From: Streptomyces sp. NBC_01268
Lineage (GTDB): Bacteria; Actinomycetota; Actinomycetes; Streptomycetales; Streptomycetaceae
DNA: 64,000 nt
Direction of reading: 5' to 3'
Assembly (NCBI RefSeq): GCF_036240795.1
Contig: NZ_CP108454.1
Span: forward strand, 4,898,001-4,962,000
This document shows positions 60,426 through 64,000 of this stretch, piece after piece (position 1 is the first letter of the stretch; the number at the start of each line of letters is the position of its first letter). A model generated the notes under the pieces. That model saw only the letters and a list, made by a program, of their open reading frames with translations, had not been told where the DNA came from and ran no database searches. The position numbers and the translations under genes were made by a program.

Positions 60426-60564
60426 CGCAGCGACGCCTGTGCGTCTTTGAGTGTCCGGGCGGTACGACCCCGTATGGGGACGTGCCGCCCGTACCCTTGG
60501 CTGTACCTCGCAGTACCTGTCGGGCGTCAAATAGTGGGCGTCCACAAACGAAGGAAACGAAGAC

Positions 60565-61587
60565 ATGCTTATCGCTCAGCGTCCTTCGCTGACCGAAGAG
60601 GTCGTCGACGAGTTCCGCTCCCGGTTCGTCATCGAGCCGCTGGAGCCGGGCTTCGGCTACACCCTCGGCAACTCCCTCCGCCGCACCCTCCTCTCGTCGA
60701 TCCCCGGCGCTGCTGTCACCAGCATCCGCATCGACGGTGTCCTGCACGAGTTCACCACCGTGCCGGGCGTCAAGGAGGACGTCACCGACCTCATCCTGAA
60801 CATCAAGCAGCTGGTCGTCTCCTCGGAGCACGACGAGCCGGTCGTGATGTACCTGCGCAAGCAGGGTCCGGGTCTGGTCACCGCCGCCGACATCGCGCCC
60901 CCGGCCGGTGTCGAGGTGCACAACCCCGACCTCGTCCTCGCCACGCTCAACGGCAAGGGCAAGCTGGAGATGGAGCTGACCGTCGAGCGCGGTCGCGGCT
61001 ACGTCTCCGCCGTGCAGAACAAGCAGGTGGGCCAGGAGATCGGCCGTATCCCGGTCGACTCCATCTACTCGCCGGTGCTCAAGGTCACGTACAAGGTCGA
61101 GGCGACCCGTGTCGAGCAGCGCACCGACTTCGACAAGCTGATCGTCGACGTCGAGACCAAGCAGGCCATGCGCCCGCGTGACGCCATGGCGTCCGCCGGC
61201 AAGACCCTGGTCGAGCTGTTCGGTCTGGCGCGCGAGCTCAACATCGACGCCGAGGGCATCGACATGGGCCCGTCCCCCACGGACGCCGCCCTCGCCGCCG
61301 ACCTCGCGCTGCCGATCGAGGAGCTCGAGCTCACCGTTCGTTCGTACAACTGCCTCAAGCGCGAGGGCATCCACTCCGTGGGTGAGCTCGTGGCGCGTTC
61401 CGAGGCCGACCTGCTCGACATCCGCAACTTCGGTGCGAAGTCGATCGACGAGGTCAAGGCGAAGCTGGCCGGCATGGGCCTGGCCCTCAAGGACAGCCCG
61501 CCCGGATTCGACCCGACCGCCGCCGCCGACGCCTTCGGCGCCGACGACGACGCGGACGCCGGTTTCGTCGAGACCGAGCAGTACTGA
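60565..61587 (+). CDS. rpoA: RNA polymerase alpha subunit
   Basis: Alpha (340 aa) nucleates polymerase assembly and binds activators. The N-terminal domain has [20 protein letters not shown]. The C-terminal domain has [20 protein letters not shown] and [19 protein letters not shown]. An acidic tail ([15 protein letters not shown]) ends it. A 139-base gap to rpsK holds no gene. Confidence 0.98.
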   Translation: MLIAQRPSLTEEVVDEFRSRFVIEPLEPGFGYTLGNSLRRTLLSSIPGAAVTSIRIDGVLHEFTTVPGVKEDVTDLILNIKQLVVSSEHDEPVVMYLRKQGPGLVTAADIAPPAGVEVHNPDLVLATLNGKGKLEMELTVERGRGYVSAVQNKQVGQEIGRIPVDSIYSPVLKVTYKVEATRVEQRTDFDKLIVDVETKQAMRPRDAMASAGKTLVELFGLARELNIDAEGIDMGPSPTDAALAADLALPIEELELTVRSYNCLKREGIHSVGELVARSEADLLDIRNFGAKSIDEVKAKLAGMGLALKDSPPGFDPTAAADAFGADDDADAGFVETEQY

Positions 61588-61658
61588 GAGCTCGGACCTC
61601 ACGGTCCGTACTCGGGTGCGGGAGCGCTGTGCTCGATCGCGCAGCTCCCCGCGCCCCT

Positions 61659-61689
61659 TCCGGACTCGCCCCTTCGGGGCTTGTCCGGA
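61659..61689 (+). terminator. hairpin between rpoA and rplQ
   Basis: TCCGGAC (61659-61665) pairs with GTCCGGA (61683-61689) and encloses GCCCC/GGGGC. No T-run follows. It probably tunes rplQ relative to rpoA. Confidence 0.6.
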
Positions 61690-61767
61690 TCTCCGACAGG
61701 CGACCGCCTGCTCGGATACTGACCCCGGTACCTCACACGGCCGGGGCAGACACCTAGGAGAATCACC

Positions 61768-62232
61768 ATGCCGCGTCCCGCGAAGGGTGCCCGCCTCGGC
61801 GGTTCCGCCGCTCACGAGAAGCTGCTGCTCGCCAACCTGGCGAAGTCGCTGTTCGAGCACGGCCGCATCACGACGACCGAGGCCAAGGCCCGTCGCCTGC
61901 GTCCCGTCGCCGAGCGCCTCATCACCAAGGCGAAGAAGGGCGACATCCACAACCGTCGCCTGGTGCTGCAGACGATCACCGACAAGGGCATCGTCCACAC
62001 CCTCTTCACCGAGATCGCCCCGCGCTACTCGGAGCGTCCGGGTGGTTACACCCGTATCACCAAGATCGGCAACCGTCGTGGCGACAACGCCCCGATGGCC
62101 GTGATCGAGCTGGTCGAGGGCGAGATCGCCAAGAAGGCGACCGTCGCCGAGGCCGAGGCCGCCACCAAGCGTGCCGTCAAGGAGGCCGACGAGGCCGCCG
62201 AGGTCAAGACCGAGGACGCCCAGGACGCCTGA
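61768..62232 (+). CDS. rplQ: 50S ribosomal protein L17
   Basis: L17 (154 aa) begins [20 protein letters not shown] and has [20 protein letters not shown] ~35-residue Glu/Ala/Lys tail ([20 protein letters not shown]) extends it beyond the E. coli length. Last gene of the alpha operon proper. Confidence 0.97.
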   Translation: MPRPAKGARLGGSAAHEKLLLANLAKSLFEHGRITTTEAKARRLRPVAERLITKAKKGDIHNRRLVLQTITDKGIVHTLFTEIAPRYSERPGGYTRITKIGNRRGDNAPMAVIELVEGEIAKKATVAEAEAATKRAVKEADEAAEVKTEDAQDA

Positions 62233-62254
62233 GCGTTCTGAACGATCTCGTGTG

Positions 62255-62284
62255 CGGGCCCGCACCCCTCGGGGTGCGGGCCCG
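62255..62284 (+). terminator. terminator after rplQ
   Basis: A 14-base arm (62255-62268) is the exact complement of 62271-62284, giving a very stable stem. truA begins ~35 bases later, so some read-through is likely. Confidence 0.85.
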
Positions 62285-62318
62285 TTCCGCGCGTACAGGC
62301 ATGGAGAGGATGAGGCGC

Positions 62319-63176
62319 GTGAGCGACGACGTGCAGCCCGGTTTCGTACGGGTACGGCTGGACCTTTCGTACGACGGCAAGGACTTCTCCGGTTGGGCCA
62401 AGCAGGCCCAGGGGCAGCGCACCGTGCAGGGCGACATCGAGGACGCCCTGAAGACGGTCACCCGCTCCAAGGAGACGTACGAGCTCACCGTCGCCGGCCG
62501 CACCGACGCCGGTGTGCACGCCCGCGGCCAGGTCGCCCACGTCGATCTGCCCGTCGCCCTGTGGGAGGAGCACCACGACAAGCTGCTGCGGCGGCTCGCG
62601 GGGCGCCTCTCGCACGACGTGCGGGTGTGGCGGCTGACCGAGGCCCCGGAGGGCTTCAACGCGCGCTTCTCGGCGATCTGGCGCCGCTACGCCTACCGCG
62701 TCACCGACAACCCCGGCGGCGTCGACCCGCTGCTGCGCGGACACGTCCTGTGGCACGACTGGGCCCTCGACATGGACGCCATGAACGCCGCCGCCGAGCG
62801 GCTCGTCGGCGAGCACGACTTCGCCGCCTACTGCAAGCGGCGGGAGGGCGCCACCACCATCCGCACGCTCCAGGAGCTGCGCTGGGAGCGGCGCCCGGAC
62901 GGTGTGCTGGAGGCCACGGTCAAGGCCGACGCCTTCTGCCACAACATGGTCCGGTCGCTGGTCGGCGCGCTGCTCTTCGTGGGCGACGGGCACCGGCCGG
63001 TGGAGTGGCCCGGCAAGGTGCTCGCCGCGGGTGTGCGGGACTCGGCCGTGCACGTCGTACGGCCGCACGGCCTCACCCTCGAAGAGGTCGGCTACCCCGC
63101 CGACGACCAGCTCGCCGCCCGCAACAAGGAGGCGCGCAACAAGCGCTCACTCCCGGGGAGCGCCGGCTGCTGCTGA
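62319..63176 (+). CDS. truA: tRNA pseudouridine synthase A
   Basis: TruA (285 aa) makes pseudouridine at tRNA positions 38-40. The catalytic Asp is in [29 protein letters not shown] near the start and [17 protein letters not shown] near the end are family blocks. GTG 62319 is preferred because GGAGAGG lies at proper spacing and it begins [18 protein letters not shown] 62301 or 62310 are alternatives. Its last 30 bases overlap the convergent gene. Confidence 0.94.
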   Translation: MSDDVQPGFVRVRLDLSYDGKDFSGWAKQAQGQRTVQGDIEDALKTVTRSKETYELTVAGRTDAGVHARGQVAHVDLPVALWEEHHDKLLRRLAGRLSHDVRVWRLTEAPEGFNARFSAIWRRYAYRVTDNPGGVDPLLRGHVLWHDWALDMDAMNAAAERLVGEHDFAAYCKRREGATTIRTLQELRWERRPDGVLEATVKADAFCHNMVRSLVGALLFVGDGHRPVEWPGKVLAAGVRDSAVHVVRPHGLTLEEVGYPADDQLAARNKEARNKRSLPGSAGCC

Positions 63177-64000
63177 GGCCTGGGCGCGGCCCCGGGCGTA
63201 GATCTGGTTGAACGCGAAGGTGCCCAGGTCGTCGGCGGTCTGGAAGACCGCCTTGTCGCCCGTGGTGACCTTGGTGCCGTTGGTGAAGCCGGTCTGGGTG
63301 AGGTAGACGTACCGGCCGACCGAGTTGGTGCGGCGCAGGCAGACCGTCTGGTGGCAGAAGTCGCCGACGCCGGCGCCGGTGAGCGGCGCGATGCCGCCGC
63401 CCGCCTGCTTCTTCGCCTTGAGCGCCTGGTCGTCGGTGGGGAAGACGGCCACCCCGACGGTGACGGCGACGCCGTCCTTCACGTACGTGGCGCGGATCAC
63501 CCGGGTGCAGCCGTTGGCCTTCAGGACGGAGCCGAGGCCGCCCTGGGTGACGGCGGCGCAGTTCGTCGTCGAGGCGGTCGCGCCCTTCTGGTAGGGGCGC
63601 CCGTTCATGGTCAGCTTCTTGCCCGGGAAGAGGCCCTCGGCGCTCAGCGGCGCCTTGTCCTTCTTCGCGTCGGTGAGGAAGTCCATCGGGTTCGGCGGAG
63701 GCAGCGGGGCGACCGAGGAGAAGGTCGGCGCCGGGCTGGCGGAGTCCGTGGGGGCGGCCGAGCCGGTCGGGGTGGGCCCGCCGTTCTTGGCCTCGTCGTT
63801 GCTCTTGTTGGTGAGCACGACGGCGGTGGCGACGACCGCGCCCACGGCGAGCACCGCGAGGACGCCGCCGCCGATGACCAGGCCGCGCTTGCGCTTGTTA
63901 CGGGCGGCCGAGGCCTCCGCGAGGGCGCCCCAGTCCGGGGTGTGCCCGGGCTGCGCCCCCGGGAAGGGGTTCGGCTGCGTCGGGCCGGCCTGCCCAGGCC
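63147..64000 (-). CDS. membrane-anchored secreted protein (cut by window end)
   Basis: The frame stays open to the window edge, so the start lies beyond it. From the N-terminal side: a Pro/Gly-rich cytoplasmic part ([12 protein letters not shown]), a basic RNKRKRG stop, one transmembrane helix ([21 protein letters not shown]), a Pro/Ser/Thr linker, then a ~150-aa extracellular domain with four Cys ([30 protein letters not shown]). Proteins of this build next to truA are typical of Streptomyces; the function is unknown. Confidence 0.75.
   Translation of the reverse strand, partial: PGQAGPTQPNPFPGAQPGHTPDWGALAEASAARNKRKRGLVIGGGVLAVLAVGAVVATAVVLTNKSNDEAKNGGPTPTGSAAPTDSASPAPTFSSVAPLPPPNPMDFLTDAKKDKAPLSAEGLFPGKKLTMNGRPYQKGATASTTNCAAVTQGGLGSVLKANGCTRVIRATYVKDGVAVTVGVAVFPTDDQALKAKKQAGGGIAPLTGAGVGDFCHQTVCLRRTNSVGRYVYLTQTGFTNGTKVTTGDKAVFQTADDLGTFAFNQIYARGRAQASAAAGAPRE

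Overview
The window is a high-GC actinobacterial chromosome segment, almost certainly Streptomyces. Codon third positions are strongly GC-biased, GTG and TTG starts are common, and the order secE-nusG-rplKA-rplJL-rpoBC / rpsLG-fusA-tuf / S10-spc-alpha operons matches the Streptomyces core. Most of the 64 kb is the transcription/translation super-cluster, read left to right on the + strand.

Layout. 1-2.7 kb: end of a TetR-type regulator, adenosine deaminase and an aspartate aminotransferase. 2.9-16.2 kb: tRNA-Trp, secE, nusG, rplK, rplA, a lipoprotein, an L10-type leader, rplJ, rplL, rpoB and rpoC, punctuated by strong hairpin terminators. 16.3-34.4 kb: an accessory island between rpoC and rpsL, mostly on the - strand. 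34.7-39.1 kb: rpsL, rpsG, fusA, tuf. 39.2-45.3 kb: three non-ribosomal genes (a secreted PGRP/amidase-like protein with three C-terminal repeats, a Tat-type PIG-L deacetylase-like lipoprotein, a membrane protein). 45.8-62.2 kb: rpsJ through rplQ, including secY, adk, map, infA and rpmJ. 62.3-64 kb: truA and a partial membrane-anchored protein.

The island is the main discovery. In transcription order it encodes a tail terminator, a major tail (tube) protein, tail assembly chaperones G and GT joined by a readable -1 frameshift site, a basic coiled-coil protein, two short tape-measure-like proteins, a distal tail protein, three paralogous fibre/receptor-binding proteins, a Gp37-like baseplate protein, small tail proteins, and a lysis cassette (amidase, holin, XhlA-like protein). 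I find no capsid, portal, terminase, protease, integrase or replication gene. This is the gene content of a non-contractile (siphovirus-type, F-type) phage-tail-like particle, i.e. a candidate tailocin, housed between two of the most conserved operons in the genome.

The right end of the island holds its likely control genes: an XRE-type regulator, a WhiB-like protein, a zinc-ribbon-like protein and an excisionase-like HTH protein. A TTGCGTGC half-site recurs at the regulator promoter, the WhiB-like promoter and the tail operon promoter, suggesting one regulon. A second promoter with a different palindrome lies upstream of the tape-measure/fibre/lysis genes, and hairpins split the island into at least two transcription units. 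The function of the particle and its regulation are inferred, not shown.
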